From Aquamicrobium lusatiense (lineage in GTDB: Bacteria; Pseudomonadota; Alphaproteobacteria; Rhizobiales; Rhizobiaceae), in assembly GCF_014201615.1 (NCBI RefSeq), contig NZ_JACHEU010000001.1:2437631-2501630 (forward strand): a stretch of DNA of 64,000 nucleotides, in the 5' to 3' direction. The notes below the pieces were generated by a model that saw only the letters and a program-made list of their open reading frames with translations, was not told the DNA's origin and searched no databases. This document shows positions 47,989-57,492 of this stretch, piece after piece. Every line of letters starts with the position of its first letter. The stretch's first letter is position 1. The translations under genes were made by a program, and so were the position numbers.

Positions 47989-48071
47989 GGTGGGTGGATA
48001 GGGTCTGTCAAAATCAGGCTGGGATAGGACCTTTGCCGTCCCCTCCACAATGAAACCCAAAGGAAGTAACA

Positions 48072-49445
48072 GTGCGTAAGGCGTTCTCGGGTATCGTTTC
48101 CCTTTCCGTGCGTTCTTTCCGGGTCGTGGCGACGGCCACGGCAGCCGCAGTTTTTCTGGCTGGCGCCACCGTGGCATCACAGGCGGCGGCCAATGACGCT
48201 GCCATCGTGATCGATGCCAACACCGGTAAGACGCTTTATTCCTCCAATGCCAATGCGCGGCGCTATCCGGCCTCGCTGACCAAGATGATGACGCTGTATC
48301 TGACCTTCGAGGCACTCTCGAAGGGCAAGATCAGCAAAACCACGCAGGTTCCCTTCTCTGCCAATGCAGCAGGAGAGCCGCCGACCAAGCTGGGCGTGCG
48401 TTCGGGCGGTTCGATCACCGTGGAAACGGCGATCCTGTCCATGGTGACGAAGTCCGCCAATGACTCCTCGACTGCCCTTGCGGAACTGCTCGGCGGCAGC
48501 GAGGCCAATTTCGCCAAAATGATGACGGCCAAGGCCCGCTCGCTCGGCATGACCAACACCGTGTTCCGCAATGCGCACGGACTGCCCAATCCGGGCCAGT
48601 TCACCACCGCGCGGGACATGGCGACGCTGGGCATGGCGCTGCGCGAACATCACCCCCAATATTATGGCTATTTCGCAGAGCGGTCCTTCATGTATGGACG
48701 CCAGCGCATCAATGGCCATAACCGCCTGCTCGGCCGGATCAAGGGCGTGGACGGCATCAAGACCGGGTACACCCGCGCGTCGGGTTTCAATCTCGTTTCC
48801 TCCGTCTCGATCGATGGCCGCAAGCTGGTTGCCGTGGTCATGGGCGGCAAGTCCGGCGCCAGCCGCGACAATGAAATGGCACGACTGATCAATGCCTATC
48901 TGCCAAAGGCGTCACAGCGTGGCGGCGGGGCGCTGATCGCCCGCACGGACAACGACACCGCTTCCAAGGCGATCGCCAGGGTTTCGCTGCCCAAGCATGA
49001 CGCTCCAACTCCGGACTTCAAACCCGGAACGGACGTCGAAGCTGTCATTGCAAGTGCGGCTCCGGTTCCCGCCCGCGCGCCGAAGCCCAAGCTTCCGGTG
49101 GCGATGGCTGCGCCTGAACCCGCAGACATCCCGTTTGCACAGGCTTACTCCGGCCCCGAGCCGCAGCAGATCGATCCTGTCAACACCGCTTCCCTGCCGT
49201 CAGGCTGGGTCGTGCAGGTGGCCTCCTCGCCCAGCAAGTCCGAGGCGGAAGCCGCGCTCGACAAGACAGCCGCGCAGGCCCGCGCCGTTCTTGCCAGCGC
49301 CTCCGGCTACACCGTTCCCTTCAGGAAGGGCGGCGTGACTTACTTCCGCGCCCGTTTCGGCGGCTTCGAGACGCAGACCGCGGCGCTGCGGGCCTGCACG
49401 GCCCTGAAGAAGCAGCGCATCGAATGCTTTGCCGTGCAGCAATAA
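48072..49445 (+). CDS. D-alanyl-D-alanine carboxypeptidase (PBP5/6 type) with SPOR domain
   Basis: A periplasmic low-molecular-weight PBP of 457 residues that trims the terminal D-Ala from peptidoglycan stem peptides. The start is GTG with AAAGGAAG upstream. A signal peptide (VFLAGATVASQAAA) precedes the peptidase S11 domain: SLTKMM (catalytic Ser-x-x-Lys), SAN (Ser-x-Asn in TKSANDSS) and KTG in GIKTGYT. A Pro/Ala linker leads to a C-terminal SPOR domain (about residues 375-457), which binds denuded septal glycan and would place the enzyme at the division site. Confidence 0.94.
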   Translation: MRKAFSGIVSLSVRSFRVVATATAAAVFLAGATVASQAAANDAAIVIDANTGKTLYSSNANARRYPASLTKMMTLYLTFEALSKGKISKTTQVPFSANAAGEPPTKLGVRSGGSITVETAILSMVTKSANDSSTALAELLGGSEANFAKMMTAKARSLGMTNTVFRNAHGLPNPGQFTTARDMATLGMALREHHPQYYGYFAERSFMYGRQRINGHNRLLGRIKGVDGIKTGYTRASGFNLVSSVSIDGRKLVAVVMGGKSGASRDNEMARLINAYLPKASQRGGGALIARTDNDTASKAIARVSLPKHDAPTPDFKPGTDVEAVIASAAPVPARAPKPKLPVAMAAPEPADIPFAQAYSGPEPQQIDPVNTASLPSGWVVQVASSPSKSEAEAALDKTAAQARAVLASASGYTVPFRKGGVTYFRARFGGFETQTAALRACTALKKQRIECFAVQQ

Positions 49446-49802
49446 GCTGCCCGGCAAAAAAACTCCCGGAAATGTTCGGTATCGAAGGAGTGTCAGTGGT
49501 GATCGGAGAAAAGCAGGTAGCCGGTTTAGCCAACCCTGTTCTCCAGGACAGGGAACCGGCCAGCGACATCGGAACGCAGGCCCTTTATCAGGCCGCCACG
49601 CGGCTGAAGAATATCCGGCCCGGCAACTCGCGCTTCAAGACGCGGGATCTCGTCGGCCTTCTTCTGAGTCATGGCGCCCGCACATGGCGCAACACGCAGC
49701 CTGTGGTTCGAATCCGCCTGAAGGTATGCGCACCCGGCGGAATGCCGGGCCTGAAGCTCAGGTTCAGGGATTAGTTTTCCCAGTCCAGCGCTGACGGGTG
49801 GA
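49446..49802. other. 357-nt gap with no confident gene
   Basis: The sequence is GC-rich like the genes around it. A plus-strand frame from ATG 49472 to 49774 (100 codons) and a minus-strand frame of about 50 codons ending at 49526 are open, but neither has a ribosome binding site I trust or a motif I recognise. It contains GGTTCGAATCC near 49705, which resembles a tRNA T-loop but lacks a matching acceptor stem. Confidence 0.5.
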
Positions 49803-50240
49803 CTACAGCAGCCCCAGTTCCGCCAGTTCCTGACGAAGCTTGGGCGGCAGTTCGACGAGACCCGCCCCTCCCTTTCCGAGATCGGCCGGCGCATCTTCGG
49901 CCTTCAGATAGCGCCATCCCTGAAACGGTCGTCTCGGCTGCCATTCGGTTCGGATGATCTCCGGCGCCAGAACGATCTTGCAACGACCGATGCCCTCATT
50001 ATCGGTAAATGGCCTTATCTCCGTGATCAGCTGGCGGCACTGAACGCTGCCCTTGATCACCCAGTACATCGACCCGCCGTCGGTAATCTCGGCGCCGCGG
50101 GTCGGCACCATGCGCGTGACATGCCAGTGCTCGGCCGGCTCGCCATTGCGGCGGCGCTCTTCGAGCCGGTGAGCGACCCACGCTTCGAGATCCTCGACGC
50201 TTTCACAGCCTACGCACAGTTTGAGAATGTTCAGAGCCAT
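49803..50240 (-). CDS. DUF1489 family protein
   Basis: A 145-residue protein of unknown function conserved in alphaproteobacteria. The DUF1489 pattern is clear: MALNILKLCVGCESVEDLEAWV at the start, then HVTRMVPTRGAEITDGGSMYWVIKG, and FQGWRYL near the end. No membrane segment or signal peptide is seen, so it is probably cytoplasmic. It is isolated on the minus strand between the carboxypeptidase and sdaA. I cannot suggest a function. Confidence 0.88.
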   Translation of the reverse strand: MALNILKLCVGCESVEDLEAWVAHRLEERRRNGEPAEHWHVTRMVPTRGAEITDGGSMYWVIKGSVQCRQLITEIRPFTDNEGIGRCKIVLAPEIIRTEWQPRRPFQGWRYLKAEDAPADLGKGGAGLVELPPKLRQELAELGLL

Positions 50241-50325
50241 GAGGGGAAACTAACGTCTGGCGACGCGTCATTCAACGCGGCGCGAGGTTTTGCACAATTG
50301 CGTTACCTGACAGCGAAATGGGAGC

Positions 50326-51729
50326 TCAGCATTCCACCACATTGACGGCAAGGCCGCCAAGGCTGGTTTCCTTGTAGCGCTCATTCATGTCGGCACCGGT
50401 CTGCCGCATCGTCTCGATGGCGGCATCCAGCGGCACGAAATGCTGGCCGTCGCCCTTGATGGCGAGCGATGCGGCCGTCACTGCCTTCACCGCCCCCAGC
50501 GCGTTGCGCTCGATGCAGGGCACCTGCACCAGTCCGCCAACGGGATCGCAGGTCATGCCCAGATGATGTTCCAGCGCGATTTCCGCAGCGTTTTCCACCT
50601 GCTCGGGCGTGCCGCCCATCACGGCGCACAGACCCGCGGCGGCCATGGCGGAGGCGGAGCCCACCTCCCCCTGACATCCGACCTCAGCGCCCGAAATCGA
50701 GGCATTGGTCTTGATGATGCCGCCGATGGCAGCAGCAGTGAGCAGAAAATCACGGATGGAGTCCTGATCGGCCTCGGGGTGAAAATGCAGCCAGTAGCGC
50801 AGCACGGCCGGCAAGGTGCCGGCCGCACCATTGGTCGGCGCAGTGACGACACGCCCGCCGGCGGCGTTCTCCTCGTTCACCGCCATGGCATAGATCGACA
50901 GCCAGTCATTGGCGAGAAGCGGATTCGGCCGGTTGCGGCTCCATTCCTCCTGCAGCTTGTCGTGGAGCTGGCGCGCGCGCCGGCGCACCTTGAGGCCGCC
51001 CGGCATGATGCCTTCCTGCGACAGGCCCCGGTCGATGCAGCCCTTCATGGCAGCCCAGATGTCATCGAGCCCGCCGTCGAGCTTCTCGCGCTCCATGTAG
51101 GTTTCTTCGTTGATGCGCTTCATCTCGGCGATGGAAAGCCCGTTCCGTTTCGCCATCGCCAGCATTTCCACCGCGTTCTTGAAGGGATACGGCACCTTCT
51201 TGCCTTCGGTGGTGACAGAGCCGCGCTGCTTTATGCGCTGCAGCTCCTCTTCGGAAACGACGAAACCGCCACCGATGGAATAGTAGATGCGCCTGAGAAG
51301 CACCCTGTTACCGGCGTCATAGGCATAGAAGCTCATGCCGTTGGCATGTCCCTTGAGCGGCGTCTTCTTGTCGAGAACCAGATCGGTTGCCGGATCGAAA
51401 TGGTAGGTGGGATGGCCGGGCGGCGTCACACGCTTTTCGGCGGTCACCTTCGCGACAATGGAATCAGCTTCATCGGGATCGACGTTGACCGGCACCAGGC
51501 CGGTAAAGCCCAGCACGACAGCCCGGTCGCTGCCATGGCCGACACCGGTATAGGCCAGCGAGCCATGCAGGCTCGCGCCGACACGGCTCACTTTTGCCCC
51601 GGCCGGGCGCGGCCAGTCGTCAGACAGGATTTCCGCAAGAAAGCGCGCGGCCGCCGTCATCGGCCCCATGGTGTGGGAACTGGAAGGGCCGATACCGATC
51701 TTGAAAAGGTCGAAAACCGAAAGAAACAA
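50326..51729 (-). CDS. sdaA: L-serine ammonia-lyase (iron-sulfur type)
   Basis: SdaA deaminates L-serine to pyruvate with a 4Fe-4S cluster. The 467-residue protein is the single-chain type: the beta domain opens with [20 protein letters not shown] and the alpha domain follows. The likely cluster cysteines are in [19 protein letters not shown] and [10 protein letters not shown]. It is in a minus-strand position with 85 nt to the DUF1489 gene and may be transcribed alone. Confidence 0.96.
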   Translation of the reverse strand: MFLSVFDLFKIGIGPSSSHTMGPMTAAARFLAEILSDDWPRPAGAKVSRVGASLHGSLAYTGVGHGSDRAVVLGFTGLVPVNVDPDEADSIVAKVTAEKRVTPPGHPTYHFDPATDLVLDKKTPLKGHANGMSFYAYDAGNRVLLRRIYYSIGGGFVVSEEELQRIKQRGSVTTEGKKVPYPFKNAVEMLAMAKRNGLSIAEMKRINEETYMEREKLDGGLDDIWAAMKGCIDRGLSQEGIMPGGLKVRRRARQLHDKLQEEWSRNRPNPLLANDWLSIYAMAVNEENAAGGRVVTAPTNGAAGTLPAVLRYWLHFHPEADQDSIRDFLLTAAAIGGIIKTNASISGAEVGCQGEVGSASAMAAAGLCAVMGGTPEQVENAAEIALEHHLGMTCDPVGGLVQVPCIERNALGAVKAVTAASLAIKGDGQHFVPLDAAIETMRQTGADMNERYKETSLGGLAVNVVEC

Positions 51730-51876
51730 GAACCGTCACCTCACAGAAACAGCCAATGCAGATTGGCTTATCATGCTTATATAATGTTTCCTGTCACCAT
51801 TTGCTGCACTTTTCGATGAGCCAGCGACAAGCCCTGCCTGCTGCGGCTACAGGCTCTCCTGTGGTAAAGGATGACC

Positions 51877-52641
51877 ATGCTCGATTCCTACCATCTGTCG
51901 GCGGCCGATTTCGGCGCACTGGCTTTCTTCCTTCTGGCCTGGGGGCTGCACACGCTGGCCTCTGACGGCTGGCTGTTCCATCGGCCATCGCTCACCATGG
52001 CGATGAACCGGCAGCGCGAAATATGGATGCAGCGCATGGCCGAGCGGGAGATCCGCATCGTCGACACCGCCATCATGAGCGGATTGCAGCAGGGAACCGC
52101 TTTCTTCGCCTCAAGCTCCCTGATTGCAATCGGCGGATGTTTTGCGCTCATTGGCGCATCCGATCAGGTGATCGGCGTGCTTTCCGATCTCCACCTTCAG
52201 GGTGCGGCCACGCGCACAGCCTTCCAGCTCAAGGTCGTCGGCCTGGTGATTATCCTGGCCTTCGCCTTCTTCAAGTTCGGCTGGTCATACCGGCTGTTCA
52301 ACTACTGCTCGATCCTGATCGGCGCCGTGCCTGTCGCCCATGGGGAGATGGCGCGCAATCCGCAAACCCGCAACGCCGTGATGCGGGCGGCGAAGATGAA
52401 CCAGCTTGCCGGCAAACATTTCAATTCGGGTCTGCGCGCGATTTTCTTCTCGATCGGCTATCTCGGCTGGTTCGTCGGACCGGTAGCCTTCATTCTGTCG
52501 AGCGCACTGCTGGCAGTCGTTCTGATGCGCCGCCAGTTCTTTTCCAATGCGCGCGAAGCCGTTCTGACGGAAATGAATGAGCAGAACGATCAGTCTACGG
52601 GACCGGGAAGCGGCGAATCGATACGGCCCGACAGCCAGTAG
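51877..52641 (+). CDS. DUF599 family membrane protein
   Basis: A predicted inner-membrane protein of 254 residues and unknown function. Four hydrophobic segments are visible at about residues 10-28, 72-92, 116-136 and 190-215. The conserved GWLFHRPSLTMAMNRQREIWM after the first helix and RNAVMRAAKMNQLAGKHFNSGLRAIFF before the last are DUF599 features. The ATG at 51877 is chosen over 51871 because AAAGG then lies at a workable distance. The last 52 nt overlap the convergent YdcF-like gene. Confidence 0.85.
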   Translation: MLDSYHLSAADFGALAFFLLAWGLHTLASDGWLFHRPSLTMAMNRQREIWMQRMAEREIRIVDTAIMSGLQQGTAFFASSSLIAIGGCFALIGASDQVIGVLSDLHLQGAATRTAFQLKVVGLVIILAFAFFKFGWSYRLFNYCSILIGAVPVAHGEMARNPQTRNAVMRAAKMNQLAGKHFNSGLRAIFFSIGYLGWFVGPVAFILSSALLAVVLMRRQFFSNAREAVLTEMNEQNDQSTGPGSGESIRPDSQ

Positions 52642-53390
52642 GCGAGCAAGCCGATCCATTCGCGCAGGCCAACCGTCAGATTCTGGAGGGAGTCCGACAC
52701 ATTGTCCTGCGCCGGGCCGAAATACTCGTTGCCGGCGGTGCGGTAATCGGCAGGCCAAGGCACCACATCGAATCCGGCCTTGCGAAACAGGCCGACCGAT
52801 CGGGGCATGTGGAAGGCGGACGTCACCAGAAGCCATGTCTCGCCCGCCTGCGGCTTGACGATCTCGCGTGTGAAAACGGCATTTTCGTATGTATTGCGAG
52901 ACTTGTTTTCGAGAACCAGCCGCCCGGGCTCCACGCCCAGCGCAGTCAGCAGCCGCGGGGCGGTGTCGCCATCGCCCTCTCCTTCCAGCATCATGCTGCC
53001 GGCACCGCCGGTCACCACCACCCGGGCTTCGGGATAGCGCCTAGCAAGAACGGCTGCCTCGACAAACCGATCGCCGCTTGCGTTCAGCTCGTAGCCGCCG
53101 CGCACAAGGTTCACGCCGCCCTCGAAGCCGCCACCCAGCACGATGATGCCGGCGATGCCGGCAGGGGCCGGATCAGGACGGGAAAACCGATCCTCCAGCG
53201 GGTGCAGCATCAGCGCACCAGTCGAAGTCCATGCACCGATGGCCAGCACAAGAAACGCGATGGACGAGAAGAAGATGGACAAACGGCGCCACCCGACGAT
53301 GGCGAGCATGATCCCCGCCAGCGCCGTCAGGCCGATCAGGTTGATCGGCTGCATCACGAACCAGAACAGCTTGGAGAGATAGAAGAACAT
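52590..53390 (-). CDS. YdcF family (DUF218) membrane protein
   Basis: A 266-residue protein with two N-terminal membrane segments (about residues 12-58) and a periplasmic DUF218 domain. IIVLGGGFEGG near residue 83, VVVTGGAGS near 125, and LVLENKSRNTYENA with TSAFHMPRSVGLFRKAG follow the YdcF/SanA pattern. Some family members contribute to envelope barrier function or cyclic enterobacterial antigen handling; the role here is unknown. The end overlaps the convergent DUF599 gene by 52 nt. It is 23 nt downstream of the gatA stop's neighbouring region on the other side. Confidence 0.88.
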   Translation of the reverse strand: MFFYLSKLFWFVMQPINLIGLTALAGIMLAIVGWRRLSIFFSSIAFLVLAIGAWTSTGALMLHPLEDRFSRPDPAPAGIAGIIVLGGGFEGGVNLVRGGYELNASGDRFVEAAVLARRYPEARVVVTGGAGSMMLEGEGDGDTAPRLLTALGVEPGRLVLENKSRNTYENAVFTREIVKPQAGETWLLVTSAFHMPRSVGLFRKAGFDVVPWPADYRTAGNEYFGPAQDNVSDSLQNLTVGLREWIGLLAYWLSGRIDSPLPGPVD

Positions 53391-53413
53391 GTCTTATCCC
53401 TCCCGGGCAGGTG

Positions 53414-54895
53414 TTACCACCACTTCTGCGGCTGGAAGGTTCCGGCTGCCTGCTCCACGACGTGCGCGGTGCGGAACAGGGTCTCTTCGTCGAAAGGCCG
53501 GCCGATAAGCTGCAGCCCCAGCGGCAGCCCCTGATCATTGAGGCCGGCCGGCACGGAAATGCCGGGAAGGCCCGCCATGTTCACCGTCACCGTGAAGATG
53601 TCATTGAGATACATCTTCACCGGATCGCTCGACATTTCCTTGTCGGCAATGCCGAAAGCGGCCGATGGCGTGGCAGGCGTCAGGATCACGTCCACGCCGG
53701 CCGCGAAGGCATCGTCAAAGTCCTTCTTGATCAGCGTGCGGACCTTCTGGGCCTGCAGATAATAGGCATCGTAATAGCCGGCAGACAGCACATAGGTGCC
53801 GACCATGACGCGGCGCTTCACCTCGTCGCCAAAGCCGGCGGCGCGGGTGTTCTCATACATCTCCACGATGTCCTTGCCGGGAACCCGCAGACCATAACGC
53901 ACGCCGTCATAACGGGCGAGGTTCGAGGAGGCCTCGGCCGGCGAGATGATGTAATAGGTCGGCAACGCATATTTCGTGTGCGGAAGGGAAATGTCGACGA
54001 TCTCGGCGCCAGCCTCCTTCAGCCAGGCGATACCCTGCTGCCAGAGCGCTTCCACTTCCTGCGGCATGCCCTCGACACGATATTCCCTCGGAATGCCAAC
54101 CTTCATGCCTTTCACCGACTGACCGAGCGCCGCCTCATAATCCGGCACCGGCAGATCGACGGAGGTGGTGTCTTTCACATCGACGGAGGCCATCGACTTC
54201 AGAAGGATTGCCGCATCGCGCACGTCGCGGGCAATGGGACCTGCCTGATCCAGCGACGAGGCATAGGCCACGATCCCCCAGCGCGAGCAGCGGCCATAGG
54301 TGGGCTTGATGCCGACCGTGCCGGTGAAGGCAGCCGGCTGACGGATGGAGCCGCCCGTATCGGTTGCGGTCGCACCGGCGCACAGAAACGCCGAAACCGC
54401 GGCAGCGGAACCGCCAGACGAGCCGCCCGGTACCAGATCGGCGTCCGAGCCTTTCGTCCGCCACGGGTTTTTCACCGGGCCGTAATAGGAGGTCTCGTTG
54501 GAAGAGCCCATCGCGAACTCATCCATGTTGAGCTTGCCCAGCATCACCGCGCCATCGGCCCACAGATTGGCCGTGACGGTCGATTCATAGCGTGGCCTGA
54601 AACCGTCGAGCACATGGCTGCATGCCTGTGTGTGGACGCCTTCCGTCGCGAACAGGTCCTTCACGCCAAGCGGAATGCCTTCGAGCGCGCCGGCCTGCCC
54701 GGAGGCCAGCCGCGCGTCGGAAGCCTTCGCCATGTCACGGGCCTTGTCATGCGTGACCGCCACGTAGGCGTTGAGCTTGTCATTGGCTGCGTCGATGGCG
54801 CCCAGATAGGCATCCGTCAGCTCGACGGCGGAAATCTCCCGAGCGCGCAGCTTCTCGCGCGCCTGTGAAATCGTGAGTCTGGTCAGGTCGGTCAT
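53414..54895 (-). CDS. gatA: aspartyl/glutamyl-tRNA amidotransferase subunit A
   Basis: GatA is the glutaminase of the GatCAB complex that converts Glu-tRNA(Gln), and often Asp-tRNA(Asn), to the amidated forms. The 493-residue amidase has the Ser-cisSer-Lys triad: Lys in [10 protein letters not shown], Ser in [12 protein letters not shown] and Ser in [12 protein letters not shown]. No GlnRS gene is seen here and a GltX gene is present, so the indirect route to Gln-tRNA is likely. The start overlaps the upstream acetyltransferase stop by one nt (TGATG). Confidence 0.97.
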   Translation of the reverse strand: MTDLTRLTISQAREKLRAREISAVELTDAYLGAIDAANDKLNAYVAVTHDKARDMAKASDARLASGQAGALEGIPLGVKDLFATEGVHTQACSHVLDGFRPRYESTVTANLWADGAVMLGKLNMDEFAMGSSNETSYYGPVKNPWRTKGSDADLVPGGSSGGSAAAVSAFLCAGATATDTGGSIRQPAAFTGTVGIKPTYGRCSRWGIVAYASSLDQAGPIARDVRDAAILLKSMASVDVKDTTSVDLPVPDYEAALGQSVKGMKVGIPREYRVEGMPQEVEALWQQGIAWLKEAGAEIVDISLPHTKYALPTYYIISPAEASSNLARYDGVRYGLRVPGKDIVEMYENTRAAGFGDEVKRRVMVGTYVLSAGYYDAYYLQAQKVRTLIKKDFDDAFAAGVDVILTPATPSAAFGIADKEMSSDPVKMYLNDIFTVTVNMAGLPGISVPAGLNDQGLPLGLQLIGRPFDEETLFRTAHVVEQAAGTFQPQKWW

Positions 54896-55362
54896 CAGGC
54901 AAACTTCTTTTCGTAAAATCGCGAATAGCCGGAATCGGGATAGTCAAGGACAGCGCCGCATACCTGGAAACCGCCACGCTCATAAACACGCCAGGCGGGC
55001 TCGAAGCCCGCGCCCTCGCCGGTTTCGAGTACGAGACGCCTGATCCCCCTCTTGTGCGCCAGTTCCTCTATGCGCTCAAGAATGCGGGCGCCGACACGCT
55101 GGCCTCGCACCTGCGGCAAGGTGTACATCCGCTTGATCTCGCCAAGCCCGTCGCCATGCTCCTTGAGCGCACCCATGCCGACGGCCTGGCCGGTGCCGTC
55201 GCGCGCGATGAACAGGGTGAGAGCAGCCTCGGACATTTCCTCGACCGTCATCTGGAACTGGAATTCGCGCGGCGAAAGCGGCATCAGATAGGCGTTGAGC
55301 TCGGCCACGAGCGTGCGCACATCGTCTTGCAACGGCGGTTCCGTGGTAATGGAGATCGACAT
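54895..55362 (-). CDS. GNAT-family N-acetyltransferase between gatC and gatA
   Basis: A 155-residue GNAT enzyme. The acetyl-CoA loop is [16 protein letters not shown] (Q/R-x-x-G-x-G/A), preceded by EIKRMYTLP on the core strand, and [14 protein letters not shown] ends the fold. Close relatives are annotated as PhnO- or YitI-like acetyltransferases acting on amino acids or amines; the substrate is not evident. It is five nt downstream of gatC and overlaps gatA by one nt, so it is part of the gat operon. Confidence 0.88.
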   Translation of the reverse strand: MSISITTEPPLQDDVRTLVAELNAYLMPLSPREFQFQMTVEEMSEAALTLFIARDGTGQAVGMGALKEHGDGLGEIKRMYTLPQVRGQRVGARILERIEELAHKRGIRRLVLETGEGAGFEPAWRVYERGGFQVCGAVLDYPDSGYSRFYEKKFA

Positions 55363-55367
55363 CGCTT

Positions 55368-55655
55368 CTATTCGACCACCTTCGGAACGAGGAAGAAATT
55401 CTCTTCTGTCGCCGGCGCATTGGCAACGATGTCGGCGGCCTTGTTGCCGTCGGTTACCGCATCCGCGCGCTTGCGCATGTCCATCGGAAGCACGGACGTC
55501 ATCGGCTCGACGCCGGTTACATCTACTTCGTTCAGTTGCTCGACGAAACCAAGGATGGAATTGATCTTGTCCGCCATGACGGCCGCCTCCTGCTCGCTGA
55601 CCGCGATGCGTGAAAGACGTGCGACGCGTTTGACCGTATCCAGATCGACCGACAT
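55368..55655 (-). CDS. gatC: aspartyl/glutamyl-tRNA amidotransferase subunit C
   Basis: GatC is the small subunit that wraps GatA and GatB. The product is 95 residues from the ATG at 55655, matching the family, with [17 protein letters not shown] at the start and the central [19 protein letters not shown] followed by the C-terminal [13 protein letters not shown]. The open frame continues upstream to 55775 but has no homologous sequence. It leads the gatC-GNAT-gatA unit. Confidence 0.96.
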   Translation of the reverse strand: MSVDLDTVKRVARLSRIAVSEQEAAVMADKINSILGFVEQLNEVDVTGVEPMTSVLPMDMRKRADAVTDGNKAADIVANAPATEENFFLVPKVVE

Positions 55656-55737
55656 GTAGAAAGTCCGCTTCAAAACTGTTTTGGAACCAGCCTGCGCTAT
55701 AGCGGTGCAGGCTGGCGGGTGCAACATCCAGAGCCGG

Positions 55738-56442
55738 TCAGATCGTGATCTGCTTGCCGATCCCGGGCAGCGCAACCTTCACGCCCGACCCTTCCAGCCC
55801 CTCGACGAATTTGTCGGCGGTCTGGTCGAGCAGCGGGAAAGTGCCGAAATGGCAGGGCACGACCGTGTCGAAACGGAAGAAGCGCCGGCAGGCCAATGCG
55901 GCCACCGCGCCGCCCATGGTAAAGCGATCCCCGACCGGCACGATGCCGATCTTCGGTTCATGCAGCTCGTTGATCAGCGCCATGTCGGAGAAGATGTCGG
56001 TATCGCCCATGTGGTAAAGGGTCGGCGCGTCGGGGAAATGCAGCACCAAACCGCCCGGATTGCCGAGATAGACATTGCCGTTTTCCGCCGAAGCCGAAGA
56101 CGAATGCAGCGCCTGCACGAAAGTCGTGGTGAAACCGCCGCAATCCACCGTGCCGCCGATATTGCCGGGATTGATCTTCTGATCGCTGACGCCCTTGCCG
56201 ACCAGATGCATGCAGATCTCGAAATTCGCGACCAGCATGGCGCCGGACTGCTTCAGGATTTCCGCCGCTCCGCTGATGTGATCGTCATGGCCATGAGTCA
56301 GAAGCACATGGGTGACACCCTGCGCGGGTTCTTCCCAGCCACCCTGCCAGACGGGATTGCCAACCAGATAGGGGTCGATGAGGATCGTGGCGTCGCCGGT
56401 TTCGATACGGAAAGCGGAATGGCCATACCAGGTCAGTTTCAT
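55738..56442 (-). CDS. metal-dependent hydrolase, metallo-beta-lactamase fold (UPF0173)
   Basis: A 234-residue cytoplasmic MBL-fold hydrolase of the UPF0173 family, whose substrate is unknown. It opens with [17 protein letters not shown], the metal motif is [10 protein letters not shown] near residue 50, and further histidines are in YHMGDTDIF and PCHFGTFP. It is divergent from ruvX and lies 83 nt upstream of gatC in the same direction, so the association with gat may be by position only. Confidence 0.92.
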   Translation of the reverse strand: MKLTWYGHSAFRIETGDATILIDPYLVGNPVWQGGWEEPAQGVTHVLLTHGHDDHISGAAEILKQSGAMLVANFEICMHLVGKGVSDQKINPGNIGGTVDCGGFTTTFVQALHSSSASAENGNVYLGNPGGLVLHFPDAPTLYHMGDTDIFSDMALINELHEPKIGIVPVGDRFTMGGAVAALACRRFFRFDTVVPCHFGTFPLLDQTADKFVEGLEGSGVKVALPGIGKQITI

Positions 56443-56535
56443 GGTGAGCGTCCTCGATGATATTTATTTCGGGATTTTAAGTCGGTGCGAGGATAGAAGC
56501 CTGACCAGCCATGTCAAAGGAAAGCCGGGGCCACC

Positions 56536-57012
56536 TTGAATATCATTGAAGCGGAACAACTGATCCAGCGTCTTCAACCGGGCCAGACCGTGGCAGGCCT
56601 TGATCTCGGCGACAAGACGATTGGCGTTGCCGTCTCGGATGCCGGCCTCTCCTTCGCGCATCCACGCCCCGTCATCATGCGAAAGAAGTTCACGCAGGAT
56701 GCCACAGCCCTCCTAGATCTTCTGAAAAGGGACAATGTGGGAGCCATCGCCATCGGCCTGCCGGTCAACATGGACGGCAGCCATGGACCGCGCGCTCAGA
56801 AATCCCGCGCCTTTGTGCGCAACATGGCGCAGCTGACAGACCTGCCGTTCCTGTTCTGGGACGAACGCCTGTCAACCGTGGCTGCCGAGCGCACCCTGAT
56901 CGAAATGGACTTTTCGCGGGCCAAGCGCAGCGGGAAGATCGATTCGGCTGCCGCGTCCTTCATCCTGCAGGGCGTTCTCGACAGGTTGCGCCGGCTGCGC
57001 AGCGACGGCTGA
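56536..57012 (+). CDS. ruvX: putative pre-16S rRNA nuclease / Holliday junction resolvase YqgF
   Basis: YqgF (RuvX) is an RNase H-fold nuclease that processes pre-16S rRNA; an older name reflects proposed Holliday junction activity. The 158-residue protein has the catalytic Asp in [17 protein letters not shown], a central [15 protein letters not shown], the Glu in [11 protein letters not shown], and the C-terminal [15 protein letters not shown]. Its last 141 nt overlap a convergent DUF6105 gene on the other strand. Confidence 0.95.
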   Translation: MNIIEAEQLIQRLQPGQTVAGLDLGDKTIGVAVSDAGLSFAHPRPVIMRKKFTQDATALLDLLKRDNVGAIAIGLPVNMDGSHGPRAQKSRAFVRNMAQLTDLPFLFWDERLSTVAAERTLIEMDFSRAKRSGKIDSAAASFILQGVLDRLRRLRSDG

Positions 57013-57300
57013 CTCCGTTTCCAGCCCCCGCTTCCTCCTGATCCAGGCAGCGATCTGGCGGCGACGGCGAAAAGCCCAGAACGCCAGAATGAGGCCGGTG
57101 TCCATGATGCACGCCCGCGCCACCAAGCCCGGAATGATCTCCGGGTCGATGCCCAGAATGTCGCCGTAAAGCTGGAACACGAAGTCATGCAGTGGGCGGC
57201 TTAGCATCACATAGCCGAAATTCATGTCGTTGAAGGACAGAAAATACCAGCCCCAGAACAGAAGCAGCGGTGCGGCCCACAGTGCGAAAACGTAGCGCAT
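56872..57300 (-). CDS. DUF6105-like small membrane protein with long C-terminal extension
   Basis: A 142-residue protein with an N-terminal membrane segment ([20 protein letters not shown]) and a second hydrophobic stretch around residues 68-78, followed by a basic [15 protein letters not shown]. The first 95 residues resemble the DUF6105 family known from Hyphomicrobiales. The last 47 residues are encoded antisense to ruvX and have no recognisable features, so either the gene truly overlaps ruvX by 141 nt or the family end has been read through. The ATG at 57300 is chosen; the open frame goes on to 57369. Confidence 0.7.
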   Translation of the reverse strand: MRYVFALWAAPLLLFWGWYFLSFNDMNFGYVMLSRPLHDFVFQLYGDILGIDPEIIPGLVARACIMDTGLILAFWAFRRRRQIAAWIRRKRGLETESAVAAQPAQPVENALQDEGRGSRIDLPAALGPRKVHFDQGALGSHG

Positions 57301-57378
57301 CAGCAAACACCCGCGAATTTGCGGGCAGTGCCGTCTTGTTCCGGATGTCCTGTCGGCACGGCTGATCAACCCCGCTCG

Positions 57379-57393
57379 TTAACGCTTTGCTAA
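57379..57393. promoter_or_regulatory. near-match CtrA site upstream of DUF6105 gene
   Basis: TTAA-N7-CTAA differs from the CtrA consensus TTAA-N7-TTAA by one base. It lies 79-93 nt upstream of the DUF6105 start. Confidence 0.3.
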
Positions 57394-57434
57394 CCATAAG
57401 AGTGACGGTCGCAACGGCGCATCGCAACGGATTT

Positions 57435-57452
57435 CGTTAACTATGGTTAACG
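57435..57452. promoter_or_regulatory. perfect palindrome upstream of DUF6105 gene
   Basis: CGTTAAC / GTTAACG arms with a 4-nt spacer, in the 192-nt gap between the acyl-CoA dehydrogenase stop and the DUF6105 start. It may be an operator. The TTAA to TTAA spacing is six, not seven, so it is not a standard CtrA site. Confidence 0.4.
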
Positions 57453-57492
57453 TCCGCAGAACTGCGCGGTTTTGCTTTCGGAGGGTTCTGAC

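Noticed and set aside
49680..49740. GGTTCGAATCC motif suggesting a tRNA gene
   Set aside because: The T-arm pairs only four of five positions and no acceptor-stem partner is present about 60 nt upstream on either strand.
57435..57452. GTTAAC palindrome as a CtrA site
   Set aside because: The TTAA-to-TTAA spacing is six bases, not seven; kept only as a generic palindrome.
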